From Hanleya hanleyi (lineage: Eukaryota; Mollusca; Polyplacophora; Lepidopleurida; Hanleyidae), in assembly GCA_036873755.1 (NCBI GenBank), contig JAVTVY010017344.1:1-64000 (forward strand): a stretch of 64,000 bases of DNA, given 5' to 3'. Below are positions 47,862-60,640 of this stretch, piece after piece. The notes beneath the pieces were generated by a model. The model was not told the origin of the DNA, searched no databases, and saw only the letters and a list, made by a program, of their open reading frames with translations. The stretch's first letter is position 1, and each line of letters begins with the position of its first letter. Made by a program: the position numbers and the translations under genes.

Positions 47862-49047
47862 GTCATGTTTGTGAGACCAATACTCCTCGGCATGCTCATG
47901 GTTAACCCGACATTAAATCATACTGACTCAGTCACTCATCCGAATGCCGCCATTTACGTTAATCAGGAACCGCTACTGTTACAATGTGATATTTGGGCTG
48001 ACTGCCTGCAATACTGGTCCTTTTTTCGTTATTACTCAAAATAATAATGGCAGTGCATCAAGGAGACAAAACGCAGTTTAGTGTGTGGATGTGTGTGTGT
48101 GTTGTACCAGATACGAACACTATATAATTTGCGGAGGAGCTGGAATCATTTATGCACCGGACATATCAAAACAGACGAGACGGTCGTTATCATCATAAAT
48201 ATATGAGCTTCCATGCTGAGGTGGCATGGGCATTCGGGAACATCGGTAATATGATGACTAGAGTACCATCGACATCCCTGTGTCTAAATTGTCAACACCT
48301 GGGGAAGGGGTGTCGAACATTAGGTTAGGTTATTTACTTCCGAAATGAAAGTGATCCTCAATTTACACCATGCCAATGCCCAAGGTGACCATAACAAATA
48401 CAGTACACGAGACGCAAGCAGTTCCTCCTCGGCATTGTATCCGGCATCAACACCGTAAATATCTCGAGAGATCTGGCACCATTTGATTACTGGAAATGTT
48501 GAAACGGGTTAAATTCGTTAACATTATAAATAGATGAGCCGCCGAGAAGGCTTTAACGCCCAGTCGATACTCCAGGGTGGGCATGGCGAAGAGGCGAAAT
48601 TCATTGGCAGCGCCTAGGCTCACATATTTTTATTTTAGCAAAATTGGTTGTAGCTTTGTAGGCCATGGCGAACGCGAATGAGCGACAGCTATTAAAGACT
48701 AAGGCCAAGAGAGCTTAGTTTTAGCTGATCGAATCCCTTCAGTATAAGTATCAAATCAGTCTTACAGATTCCTATCCAGATAATTCCGACATCATTATGA
48801 AAAGAATTAAATTGATCGATGTGTACATGGACCAGAGTGGATAGAGGCCTATGGCCTGAGATACGGTAGCCTTCATCCTCAAGCATTATGTCTGCGGGCC
48901 AGTAGTTCAGAATGCCATTAAAAGTCGGTAAACAAACAAACAGCTATGACAATTACATGAAAAATGTAACACAATCAACGTGCACAGCTGGAAAAATCGT
49001 ATTGGGTGAGATAAAAATCTTGTGTTGAGTTAGTCTACCCCCTATGA

Positions 49048-49420
49048 CCCCAACATCCTTTATTGGTGTTGATATTAACCAATGGTGTTGAGCTAGAGCC
49101 TGCAGCATATGTCCCCAACATCGGTCATTGGTGTTGGTATTACCTGCAGCATATGCCCCAACATCCGTCATTGGTGTGGTATTACTTGCAGCATATGTCC
49201 CCAATATCCGTCATTGGTGTTGGTATTACCTGCAGCATATGTCCCCAACATCCGTCCTTGGTGTTGGTATTACCTGCAGCATATGTCCCCAACACCAGTC
49301 ATTGGTGTTGGTATTGACCAATGGTGTACATCCTATGTCCCCCGCATCCGTTACAGGTATTGGCCAATTGTGTTGAGTCTACGCCATACATTTATGTCCC
49401 CAGCGCCCGTCATATTGATA
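49048..49420 (+). repeat. 44-base minisatellite array (B4)
   Basis: Same unit structure as the other three arrays, with a few private substitutions. Confidence 0.9.
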
Positions 49421-50639
49421 GTCATCGATGTGACAAAAGAATAAAGACCATGTGGATTCCACGCCAAACTTTGATAGGAAATTCTCAAGGGAACTCACGT
49501 CCTCCCACCAAGTCTAATCCCAGCACTACATGTATTCGAAGAAACGCAATAATCCCAAAGAGACCCAATGCTTATCATCACACTTAATATGTGAATAATT
49601 GTTGACATGGAATTTCTCCAGCGATATTCAATGTACATCAAATTAAGTAATGTGACCAAAGATACACATAATGTTCTGATATAATCAGTTAGCAAAGGGG
49701 CCGGATTGTTCCAGATACAAGCGTCCATTTGCGCACACTTCGCCATCCATAAGATATGTGAATCGTGTGTCGCCATTATTGTTCGGTCTTCATCTGGCGG
49801 AAAACAGACTCGAGAAATCTGATAAATTACATGTTTTTCATACTACTTCTGAAACATATATTGTCTGAGCTTACAAAAGATACAGGTATGAATAACTTCC
49901 GTATCATCCAAGAGGTGTTGCAGTTTTGAACAAATAGGACAGCACATAACTCGAAAATGGCGGGTTACATTGGGGTTACGTCGGTAGAGTTTAGCTAATT
50001 GGCTGACGACATCGCGTGGTGTTGATTTATGGGAATTCCCAAATATAGTTGCCGAAAGTAGGCTGAAAATGGATAAACACGATCCCAGGGTCAGTAAGCC
50101 CGCGTAAAGATGACTCAGATGGTTACAGGTTGACAACCGTCTACTCCGTCATTCAAAATTCAGCCGTCATCCATTGAAAAATTTCCACATTCATAATCCA
50201 AAGACCTAATTCGAATAGCAGATTCAAAAAAGCAATCAGAATATATCTCTATCTAGCCAAAGAGAAATTTAAGGATTGTCCTTCTTTTTGGTGTGTTGTT
50301 TTGTTACTTTATGGACTTTCGCTCAATAGAACCGGGTTCTGACATGAATATTGCTTGCATTGATTCTCCTATTCATTGCAGGTTCCATGGAAGCTGCCAA
50401 AAATCATTTCTATGACGTAACGCTGGCAACTGACTTAACGAAATCAGGAAAACTTAGCTTCATGATCATGGTTCTCAATGTTGGCAGCCTACTGTATTGA
50501 AGACAAGCCTGTTGACCCCTTATTTGTATTAGATTTTCCGATTCAGCGTTGTTTCAGAAAACTATTGAGGCATTTTGGAGAAAATAACATCTCAACTTCT
50601 TAGAAAATATTAACTCTTTGTTACGTCTAAACGATAATA

Positions 50640-51425
50640 GGAAAAACGCAACAGAAAGCTTTTGTGAAATCAAAGATTAACAATCAAATATTTATTTATA
50701 ATACTAAAATCGTATACAATTAAGTAAGGTTAATACAGCAAATAAATGTTAAATAAAGTCTTACTGTTCAATGCTATACCGGTGCATCTGTCAGAGTCCG
50801 TACTAACGTGCAAATCTCTATACAGTCCGTGCCGACGCGCAAAAATCGCGTTCCTGTAGTTCGATAGTCCACACCGCTCAGCTGTTGTCCAGTTTCCGTC
50901 AGTCCAATCACGTAGATAACACAGCGGTCATAACACAGGAGTAATTTAACAGGAATATACAATCCAGCAGTCAGTAATCTCAGGCTAAGGTAATATCCAG
51001 TAGCATAATCTAATGCACCCACATAGAAGCCAGCTAGAATCCCTCGACGATCACTAAACGTCGGGCTATTTATACTCTATCGGGCATTCGAGATTATTCT
51101 ATCAAATCAAGAAACTTCCACCGGTACAGCAATGACGTATGATTCTAACCCAGATAAGATCACAGCGACTTCTAGAAAGCTCGAAATATTTAACCCACGA
51201 ACAGTATGTATACAAGCGTATAGATGTGCAGATGGCGCTGTGACCCAATTACCATCGTCATACGGGTCTCTTCGTATTTCGGCCATTTGCAATCATGACA
51301 AATTGGGCACGACAGCTTCGAGAAAATTCCAGATGGATGACTCACATAATACGTAGCTCTATTATTCTAGAAATGTTCACAGTGTGTAATTTTATACTGC
51401 AATACCCTGACATCTTTCCATGAAA
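50640..51425 (-). mobile_element. 5'-truncated Penelope-like fragment (B4)
   Basis: Shares most base changes with B3 but not its 41-base deletion. Confidence 0.5.
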
Positions 51426-53590
51426 ATAGAGGCATTTTTCATAGAATTCCTATCCAACGCCATATATTAGAGTAGGGTTAAACCAATAGTACCAAAGAAA
51501 TACACACGTACAGGGATATTTTGTAAACATAGAGGGCGCTGCGGTGCGCCGAGCTCAATGGGGGATTGCTGAAGTTGTCCGGGGGTTGAAAAGCGACCAG
51601 AGACACGGGAATTCGACAGTAATGTTATGTTTCTTGCACTATAGTTAACCAAGGAAGTATAATGTGTGTTCTGTTGGAAATGTGGTGGGTAATGACAAGA
51701 TGATAGCTTTGTCAGTTAACCCCAATACACACTGCCAGCCAGCATCTTGACGACTTTAAATCCCTCTTAGCAAGGGGGGGGGGGGGTAACTGTGTATTTG
51801 TTTACATCCCACTTCCAAATATGGTAATACTACACCGATGTATTGCTAGATTATTCAAAATTAAGCCTGGTGACTCCTGAATTTGATCATTTATTTTGAA
51901 GGTTTGCTCTAACCCTCATCGAAATATCAGAAATAGGACATTTTATTTTCAAATTCTCTGGAACCTCCTTAAGTACGTGAATAATCACAAGAGCTTTGTC
52001 ACCCAAATCCACATCTTCGCTACAGTTAAGTCCGACAAAGTTAGTCTTGACCAAATCCAACGCTAAATGTTTTCATCACGAAAAAGTTGACCATGTAGCA
52101 ACAACAATGACGGGTGCTGGGAACACATGGCGTCGGATCCAGCTCAACATCATTAGCCAGTACCAACACCAAGGACGAATGTTGGGGACATATGGTGTAG
52201 GCTCTAAGTCAACACCATTCATAGGAGTTGTGGCCAACAGCAGATTTAATCTTGCTCTAACACCATTTTACAGCTGAACAAGTTGATTGTGGTTGTTCAT
52301 TTGCACACTATGAAGCTAGCTTGTATTTATTTGTATTCCTTTTTAACCAACTTCGAAAGGCACTTTCTCTTATTGACCTGTAGACATTGCCTGTGGATGA
52401 CGATTACTGTATATGTCCGGTCAAAGACCTCCATCCATTCTGGTCCATGTAGGGACCTACACATCGGTCCAATTGTATTCTTTTCATCCTGATGTTGAAA
52501 TTATCTGGATAGGAATCTGTTTGTAATTCTGATTTGATAATAATACTGAACGTATTCGATCAGCTCAAACTAAGCTCTCTTGGCCTTATCCTTTAATAAT
52601 TGTCACTTATTCGTGTTCGCCGACATTGTCAAAGATACAACCAATGCTGCTAAAATTACACCTTCTTCGCAGTGCCAATGAATCTCGTCATGTCCACCCT
52701 AGAGTATCGACTGGGAATTAATGCCTTTTCGACGGCTCATCTATTGATAATGTTAGTCACTTTAAGCTGTTTCGTGTCGTTTACGGGCTATTTTTGTGCG
52801 GGTCAGTGTTAAAAGTCAATAAATCCGTCACTATGGAGATTGGTGTGATGGAAAGTGACGATCACTTTAATCTCTAAAGTAAATCAACTAACCTGATGTT
52901 CGAACCCTTCCCCGGGTGATGAAAATTTAGACACCGAAATGCCGACGGCACTCTCGCCATCAGTCATGCAGACATCATCTGCACAAGTCCAGGTAATCCC
53001 TAAATCCTCGCAGAGGGTTTACCTGGACCTTTTTGATGATTCAGATGAGTTCTCGAGTCATTCGTCCATTACACAATCTCGTACATTTCATCCCCAGCGA
53101 TTGTTTTGAATTAGCATGTCGGTATCTGAAGCCTGCGGTTTTCGCTTTGACACATGATGTCGATTTCAACCTAACTTCAAAGATAGTCTGGCCAGCGATG
53201 AAATTCAAACCAGTCAAAACCCAAACCTGGTAGCGGATTGGCATGATGAGCTGCTTCAGCGCACTTAGTGATTGGTTCAGTTTAATGAAAACCCCTCCAG
53301 CTATTTATATCCAGAACTGCTATCGGTACCTAACCAAGCCAGTGTATGTATCGTAACCTATCGATTGATACGCTGGCTCGCGAAGATGCGAAGAGGGTTA
53401 CCTGGACCTTTTTGGTGATTCGGATAAGTGCTCGAGTCGTTGCGTCTACACAATCTCGTACATTTCATTCACTAATTGTTTTGAATTAGCGCGTCGGTAT
53501 CCGAGGCCTGCGGTTTTCGCTTTGACACGCGATGTCGATTTCAAATGTTCTTGCTGCTTCAATGCATTTTGCTGAGAAGCAACAGGAACT

Positions 53591-53610
53591 GATAATGTGA
53601 TGTCTAGCAC
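53591..53610. other. Empty site for the MITE-like insertion
   Basis: Reads gataatgtgatgtctagcac without interruption; in B1-B3 the MITE sits between gataatgtgat and atgtctagcac. Confidence 0.75.
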
Positions 53611-53728
53611 TGTAATATCACTTGTCTTTATTGCACCATGTAAGCGTCCTGTGCCTTGTGTGCTGTCCTCAGTGTTTTCCATGCTGCTTCAAAGATTTCT
53701 TCTTTGAAGTAGCAGGAACACAACTGGG

Positions 53729-53811
53729 CTGGGTGGTGCTTAGTTGGTTCGTCGTGATATAGCTGAAATATTGTTGAAAGCGACGTTACGTTCTATTCAC
53801 TCACTCACTTT
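53729..53811 (+). mobile_element. SINE 3' tail (B4)
   Basis: Same tail as at 11,341, here with gttgaaagcgacgttacgtt and a cactcactcact end. Confidence 0.55.
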
Positions 53812-54209
53812 GAAGGTTGTCTGGCCGGCGATGAAATTCAAACCAGTCAAAACTCAAGCCTCGCTGCGGATTGGCCTGATGAGCTGCTTCAGCGCGCTTA
53901 CTGATTGGTACGGTTTAGTTGAAACCCCTCGAGCTAGTTATATCCAGAACCGCTATCGGTAACTAACCAAGCCAGTGTATCGATCGTAACCCATCGATTG
54001 ATACACTGGCTCACGAGGATATGCAGACATAGGCATAGACTCGCTCTTCAGAAATGCCCATGATTAAGAAATGATTTCCTTCTCGGGGCACCCCAGCATG
54101 GAAGGTCGTCTTCTAGTAATGATGTTAACGACCACGTCAACTGTTTAAACTGCATCAGAGATACTTTCTTCTCCTACATGGTCGGCCACAATTGTTTTTG
54201 GTGATAATG

Positions 54210-54231
54210 AAAAAAAAAAAAAAAAAAAAAA
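54210..54231 (+). repeat. Poly(A) run, 22 A
   Basis: Uninterrupted A run inside the left palindrome arm. Other copies have short, broken A-rich stretches at the same point (e.g. 4,905-4,930), so it is local slippage and not a retrotransposon tail. Confidence 0.85.
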
Positions 54232-54410
54232 GACCTCAGACAGTCATCCCAAATATAACTGATGACATTCGGGTTGAACGATGAACATGTAAACTCGTAA
54301 TGTCGCAACAGCTAGGATCAAAAATAACCGAAACAATCTGATGGAAGAAAGAAGCGCATTTTCTTTCTGCTAGTGTCTGGATAATCTTGAAGACCAGTGG
54401 GAGACTCCGG

Positions 54411-57400
54411 GTCACGTTTGTGAGACCAGTACCCTTCTGCATGTTCATGGCTAACCCGACATTAAATCATATTAACTCAGTCACTCACCCAAATGCCGCC
54501 ATTTACGTTAATCAGGAACCGCTAATGTTACAATGTGATATTTTGGCGGACTGCCTGCAATACTGGTCGTTTTTTCGTTATCACTCAAAATAATAATGGC
54601 AGTTCATCAAGGAGAAAAAACGCAGTTTAGTGTGTGGATGTGTGTGTGTGCGTGTGTGTGTGTGTGTGTTGTTCCAGATACGAACACTATATAATTTGCG
54701 GAGGAGCTGGAATCATTTATACACCGGACATATTAAAACAGACGAGACGGTCGTTATCATCATAAATATATGAGCTTCCATGCTGAGGTGGCATGGGCAT
54801 TCGGGAACATCAGTGATATGGTGGCGAGAGTTCCACCGACATCCCTGTGTCTAAATTGTCAACACCTGGGGCAGGGGTCTCGAACATTAGGTTAAGTTAT
54901 TTACTTTCGAAATGAAAGTGATCCTCAATTTACACCATGCCAATGCCCAAGGTGACCAAAACAAATCTAGTAAACGAGACGTAATTGTCTAGCAAGCAGT
55001 TCCTCCTCGGCATTGTATCAGGCACCAACACCATAAATATCTCGAGAGATCTGGCACCATTTGATTACTGGAAATGTTGAAACAGGTTAAATTCGTTAAC
55101 ATTTTAAATAGATGAGCCGCCGAGAAGGAATTAACGCCCAGTCGATACTCCAGGGTGGACATGGCGAGGAGGCGAAATTCATTGCCTAGGTCTACATATT
55201 TTAATTCTAGCAATATTGGTTTAGCTTTACCGGCGACACGAATGAGCGACAGTTATTAAAGGCTAAGGTCAAGAGAGCTTAGTTTGAGCTGATCGAATCC
55301 CTTCAGTATTAGTATCAAATCTGACTTATAAACAGATTCCTGTCCAGATAATTCCGACACCACGATGAAAAGAATAAAATTGGATCGATGTGTACATGGA
55401 CCAGAATAGATCGAGGCATCCCATCATAGAAGCTCGTCTATATATGATGTTAACGTCTGTCACCTGTTGATTGACACACTTACGCATGTAACGTCAGGAG
55501 GAGTTCCGCATGTAATTGTGCAACATTGTTACGATCATCAACGATGTTGTTGATGAACGATCTTTTCTTACAATGTTGCACGGTAACATCCTTCAAAAAT
55601 TCGTCGTTTCTCATAGAGAATTTGCATGTTGAAAACCTCTTTTTCAATCTCATAAGGAAAGATTTTATTGAAAATCTCATCCTAAGTCAATCTGTATAAA
55701 CATACTCACATACTCTATCTCTGTCTCTCTCTCTCGCATGTACACTTAGGTGAAGGTTCTGTATCAATGCGCAACATTATAATGATCGTTAATAACATGT
55801 TGACGAACAACCTTTTCGAACAATGTTGCATAGTAACATCATGGATTCTTATAGAGAAATTGCATTTGAAATGAGTATATTTAGTACGAATATCGCATTT
55901 TCAAATGGAGTTTTCCTTAGGAGGAGCTCCTAACACGCAAATTGGCATCATAGATAATTTCGTCTCCTCCGTGGACTGCTATTATTATTTTGGGTGATAA
56001 TGAAAAGAGAAAAGACCAGAATCTGATAGAGCCAATCCAAATATAACTGGTGCCATTCGATTTTGAATGTAATGAACATGTAAATGCATAAGGTCGCAAC
56101 AGCTAGAATCAACATAACCGAAGCAATTTGATGGAAGGGAAGGGGCGCATCTTCTTTCTGCTTGTGTCAGGATAATCTTGAAGATCATTGGGAGACTCCA
56201 GGCTATGAGCACATGGGTGTTCCATGTTTGTGAGACCAACGTCGGATGTTCCTGACCAACCCGAATGCGGTCAGTTACGTCTTCAAGGAACCGCTAATGT
56301 TACAATGTAATAATTTGGTTGACTGTATTCAATCTTTTTTTCGTTGTCATCCAAAATATTGATGGCAGTCCATGGAGGCAAAATGAAGTTTGTGTGTGTG
56401 TGTGTATTCCAAAGGTGCAAAGCGGGGACATTTATATGAATTACACCTTTACACTGGGTACACACCTCCAACCGGGGACGTTCCCTGTTTGACAAAGATT
56501 GGGAATCTGTTTCAGGATGTTTGCCTGTCCGTATTATACAACTCTTCAATGAAAAAGATAAGGTATGGGTCCCCACTTTGACTGGTGAAAGCTGATACGT
56601 GTGCGTTTGAAATGTCCTCCATTTGAAAATGGGTGTTTGCCTGGGTGTCCCCACACTATTCACCAAATTTGTATGTATGGAATGTGTCCCCACATGTATC
56701 TTAAAATACGGACTTGGTTAGTTTAAGTCCTGAACAAAATCCGAATGGGCCACAGAAGTTTTGAGGCTGTCCAGATCACAAACCAATAGGAGGTTTCTTA
56801 AATATCCCGTAAGTAAAGAAGTCCCCACTTGTATGGTGGTCTGTGGATATCCCCGCTTTACACCTTTGACAGACATGTGTGTGTGAGGGGGAGGGGGTGT
56901 TGTGCCAGATACTAACAGTACAAAATAAATATGCGAAGGAGCTTGAATCATTTGGGAACTGGATATATTAAAACATGTGACCCAGTCGTTAACATCATAG
57001 ATAGAAGGCAATAATTTCTTAACCGTGGACATTTCGGTAACGCAGGACGCGGCGTACACGTCAACATCACTAATGTCGAGAGTAGTATCGCCTCTGTGTC
57101 TAATATTTCAACAACCGGGGATGGGGTATCGAACATCAGGTTAGGTTATTAACTTAAAAAATTAAAGTGATCGTCAATTTACACCACGTCAGTGCCCAAG
57201 GTGACGACTTTAATTACTTTTAACACTGACCAAAACAAATATAGTCCGTAACCCAGACGTAATTGTATAGCAAGCAGTTCCGCGTCGGCGTTGTGTCAGA
57301 CATCAACACTGTTAAAACCATGAGAGCTCTGGCATCATTTGATCACTTGAAATGTTGAAACAGGTTAACGTCGTTAACAGTATAAATAGATGAGCCGCCG

Positions 57401-57979
57401 AGAAAGCATTAACGCTCAGTCGATACTCTAGGGTGGACATGTCGAGGAGGCTATATACATTGGCACTGTTTGGACGTATTGTAATTGCAGAGACATTGGT
57501 TGAAGCTTTGTAGGCAATGTCGGCGAACACGAATGGGCGACAGTTATTGAAGGCTAAGACCAAGATAGCTTAGTTTTAGCTGATCGAATCCGTTCAGTAT
57601 TAGTTTCAAATCAGACTTACAAACAGATTCCTATCCAGATAATTCTGACATCATGATAAAAAGAATAAAATCGGATCGATGTGTGCATGGACCAGAACGG
57701 ATAGAGGCCTGTGACCTGACATACAGTAACCGTCATCCAGAGTTAATGTCTGAGAGCCAGGAATTGAAAAGGCCATTGGAAGTTGGTAAACAAACAAAAT
57801 AGGTATGACAAATACATGGAAATACGAGCTTCATGATGTTCAATTAACAATCAACTTGCAGAGGTGGAGCAAAGTCATATTGGGGAAGATTACATATGTT
57901 TTTGACCACGAGTCCGATGAATAGTGTTGAGCTAGAGCCTTCATCATATGTCCTCAAAATCCATCATTGGAATTGATAT
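54411..57979 (+). repeat. Diverged module C, copy 3 (C3)
   Basis: Related to C1 over its first half (right arm, acaatgttgca tandem blocks with a CT-rich microsatellite at 55,712-55,735, mini-palindrome centre at about 56,170-56,310, GGGGAC block 56,410-56,870) at clearly lower identity. Then a different, longer right arm (about 56,900-57,979; TATAAATAG at 57,381) ends in degenerate minisatellite units (57,905-57,979). The C1-type unique stretch, L2-like tail and C body are absent. A frame at 57,563-57,312 (minus) repeats the MSTLEYRL...NAFSAAHL segment common to arms. No gene. Confidence 0.7.
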
Positions 57980-58260
57980 TATCCAATGGTGTTTAGCCAG
58001 AGCCTGTTTATGAATTGTGTTGAACTAGAGCCTAGAGCTTGTGTGCGCATGACTCTTGGACAATCAGTGTCGTCGCCATTCGCAACTTCTCGGGGATCTC
58101 CGGTTTGAGATTCGTAGATTTCCGCTCGGGAGTTCCGAATGTGTCGTCGCTTGTAAACGGCGCAGAGTGGGCTCAGCATGGCACGATTATACAAGGCGTT
58201 GTACCGTGTGTTGTGCAATAATTAGCGCAGAACTTGTTAGTTATTTTACTAAGGCGTGAA
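57980..58260. other. Stretch unique within the window
   Basis: GC-richer sequence with no counterpart elsewhere in the window. Short frames exist on both strands (60-79 codons) and overlap each other; none has a recognisable domain. It may be a foreign insertion or a trace of the sequence that flanked the array. Confidence 0.5.
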
Positions 58261-59760
58261 TAATCGCAAGAGCTGTGTCATCCAAATCCCAATCTTCTTT
58301 ATAGCCAGTTATAACCAAGAAGTGTTGGTCAAATTCAACGCTAAATATTTTCATCACGAAGAATGTTGGCCAATAACAACGACAACGAAGGGTGCTGGGA
58401 ACATAGATCGTCCGTAGTCATGGTTCGTCTGACAAAGCCGAGCCATGCCAGAAGACCAATTCACCAGAGCTAAGACCAGTCCTTTATTAATAGACTTTCT
58501 CATACTTGAGCAAATTAGAAACCAGGCAATGAGTCGTCTATTTCATCCTCTTTGAGGTCAATTGGATGTAGCCATGATTTTTCTTTTGGCTAGAACAAGT
58601 TGATTGTGATTGTTCATTTGAACATTATGAAGCTACATTGTAACTTGTATTTATTTGTATTCCTTTTTTACCAAATTTGAAAGGCGCTTCCTGTTATTGG
58701 CCCGCAGACATTGCCTGTGGATGACGGTAACTGTATATGTCAGGTCAAAGACCTCTATCCATTCTGGTCCATGTACACATCGATCCAATTTTATTCTTTT
58801 CATCCTGATGTCGGAATTATCTAGATAGGAATCTGTTTGTAAGTCTGATTTGATACTAATACTGAACGTATTCGATCAGCTCAAACTAAGCTCTTTGGCC
58901 TTAGCCTTTAATAAATGTCACTTATTTGTGTTCACTGACATTGTCAAAGATACAACCAATGCTTCTAAAATTACACCGTCTTCGCAGTGCCAATGAATCT
59001 CGTCATGTCCACCCTGGAGTATCGACTGGGAATTGATGCCTTCTTGGCGGCTCATCTGTTGATAATGTTAGTCACTTTAAGCTGTTTCGTCTCGTTTACG
59101 GGCTATTTTTGTGCGGGTCAGTGTTAAAAGTCAATAAATCCGTCACTATGGAGATTGGTATGATGGAAAGTGACGATCACTTTAATCTCTAAAGTAAATC
59201 AACTAACCTGATGTTCGAACCCTTCCACGGGTGATGAAAATTAGACACCGAAATCCCGATGGTACTCTCGCCATCAGTCATGCAGTCTTTTCTTCAGAAA
59301 AGCCCAAGATTAAGAAGTTATTTCCTTCTCGGGGCACCCCAGCATAGAAGGTCGTCTATTTATGATGTTAACGACCATGTCAACCGTTTTAACTGCATCA
59401 GAGATACTTTCTTCTCCTACATGGTCTGCCATAATTGTTTTTGGTGATATAAAAAAAAACAGAGCTAGGACCTCAAACAGTCAACCCAAAAATAACCGAT
59501 GACATTCGGCTTTAACCATGAACATGTGAACTTGTAATGTCGCAACAGCTAGGATCAAAATAACCGAAACAATTTGATAGGAGGCAGGAGCGCATTTTCT
59601 TTCTGCTAATGTCTGGATAATCTTGACGACCAGTGGGAGAATCCGGGTCATGTTTGTGAGACCAATATCCCTTTGCATGTTCATGGTTAACCCGGCATTA
59701 AATCGTATTCACTCATGCAGTCATTCACCCGAATGCCGCCATTTACGTTAATAAGGACCA
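58261..59760 (+). repeat. Left palindrome arm in patch D
   Basis: Left-arm homologue (landmarks: caagagctgtgtcatccaaa near 58,268; atgtccaccctggagtatcg near 59,006; the tcaaaataaccgaaacaat region near 59,555). A block at about 58,395-58,590 (ctaagaccagtcctttatta etc.) is absent from other left arms and looks like a private insertion. The minisatellite remnants of other left arms are missing here. Confidence 0.65.
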
Positions 59761-59774
59761 GCTGATATTACAAT

Positions 59775-60070
59775 GTGATTTTCCCGTGGGGCTCCCGGGG
59801 ATTGACCTGGGGTATCGTTGTGCACACTGCAGGTCATGGTAAGAATAGTTCTCAGCTCCACAGAGAGCTTGTCGTAATAGGCGACTAACTGGGGCACCCG
59901 TGGGGATCGCGGGTGTGAAAAGGAATAGGACCCCACCCGTGGGGTCCTCGTGTGTTAAAAGGAATCCGTGTGGTTTCCAGGTGTGAAAAGGAATAAGTAA
60001 CCAACGTCGTGATATGACCGAAATAGTGCTGAAAGCGATGTTAAATCATATTCACTCGCTCACTCTACAA
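59775..60070 (+). mobile_element. Mollusc-type SINE in patch D
   Basis: The most complete SINE body in the window: central block ggtcatggtaagaatagttc then gcttgtcgtaataggcgact, and a tail with gtcgtgatatgaccgaaata, gctgaaagcgatgttaaatc and actcgctcactc. The central block resembles, from memory, a conserved central domain of abundant gastropod SINEs; RUDI/V-SINE is one candidate family but I cannot confirm it. In the middle, gtggggtcct/aggaccccac forms a short inverted repeat. It interrupts the palindrome centre: left arm before, right arm (ctacaatgtgatatttgggc) after. Confidence 0.6.
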
Positions 60071-60640
60071 TGTGATATTTGGGCTGACTGCCTGCAGTTA
60101 TCACTCAAAATAATAATGGCAGTTCATCAAGGAGACAAAACGCAGTTTGATGTGTGTGCGTGTGTGTTTGCATTTACGAAAGGTGTATAGCGGGGGCATT
60201 CATATGAATACACACCTTCACACTGGGGACACACCTCCAACCGGGGATGTCCCCGGTTTGACAAAGACTGGCAAACTGTTTCACTGCCCGTTTTATGATC
60301 TTGTATACAACACTATAGTTAAAAAATAAATAAGGTACATTTTGACTGGAGGAAACTTAAAACGGGTGTGTTTGAAATTGAGAACGGGTGTTTGCCTGCG
60401 TGTCCCCACTTTGCCGGAATGTTTTCATGTGTCCCCACTTGTAGACTGGAATACGGGTTTGGTTATATCACGTGCTGTGCAAATGTCAACTGGTATGAAC
60501 GTGTCATGGAAATCCTGAGGCTGCCCAGAACACAAACCAGTAAGAGGTTTCTTAAATAGCAAATAAATAAAGAAGTCCCTACTTGTATGGTTGTCTGTGG
60601 ATCTCCCCACTATGCACCTATCATAAACGTGTGTTGTGCC
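60071..60640 (+). repeat. Right-arm start and GGGGAC block in patch D
   Basis: About 90 bases of right-arm sequence (to about 60,160) are followed by a GGGGAC/GTCCCC block (60,190-60,620), as in the inner part of module C, and then the right arm restarts near 60,640. The order mirrors 25,080-25,650 of C1 but with far fewer shared bases. No gene. Confidence 0.55.

Larger units (their letters stand above)
47862..54410 (+). repeat. Array module B, copy 4 (B4), MITE-free
   Basis: B module with minisatellite (49,048-49,420), Penelope-like fragment (50,640-51,425), MITE-like G13 insertion (to about 51,801), hairpin (52,987) and duplicated blocks (about 53,009-54,010). It lacks the MITE (empty site at 53,591-53,610), about 34 bases near 49,780 and the stretch around 11,260-11,285 of B1. 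It shares the 34-base gctg deletion with B3. The left arm ends with a 22-A run (54,210-54,231). Confidence 0.83.

Noticed and set aside
54210..54231. Poly(A) run as the tail of a processed gene or LINE
   Set aside because: The flanks are continuous palindrome-arm sequence on both sides, so nothing was inserted there.
57979..58259. Short frames on both strands in the window-unique stretch
   Set aside because: They overlap each other, are at most 79 codons, and show no domain; a small exon cannot be excluded but is unsupported.
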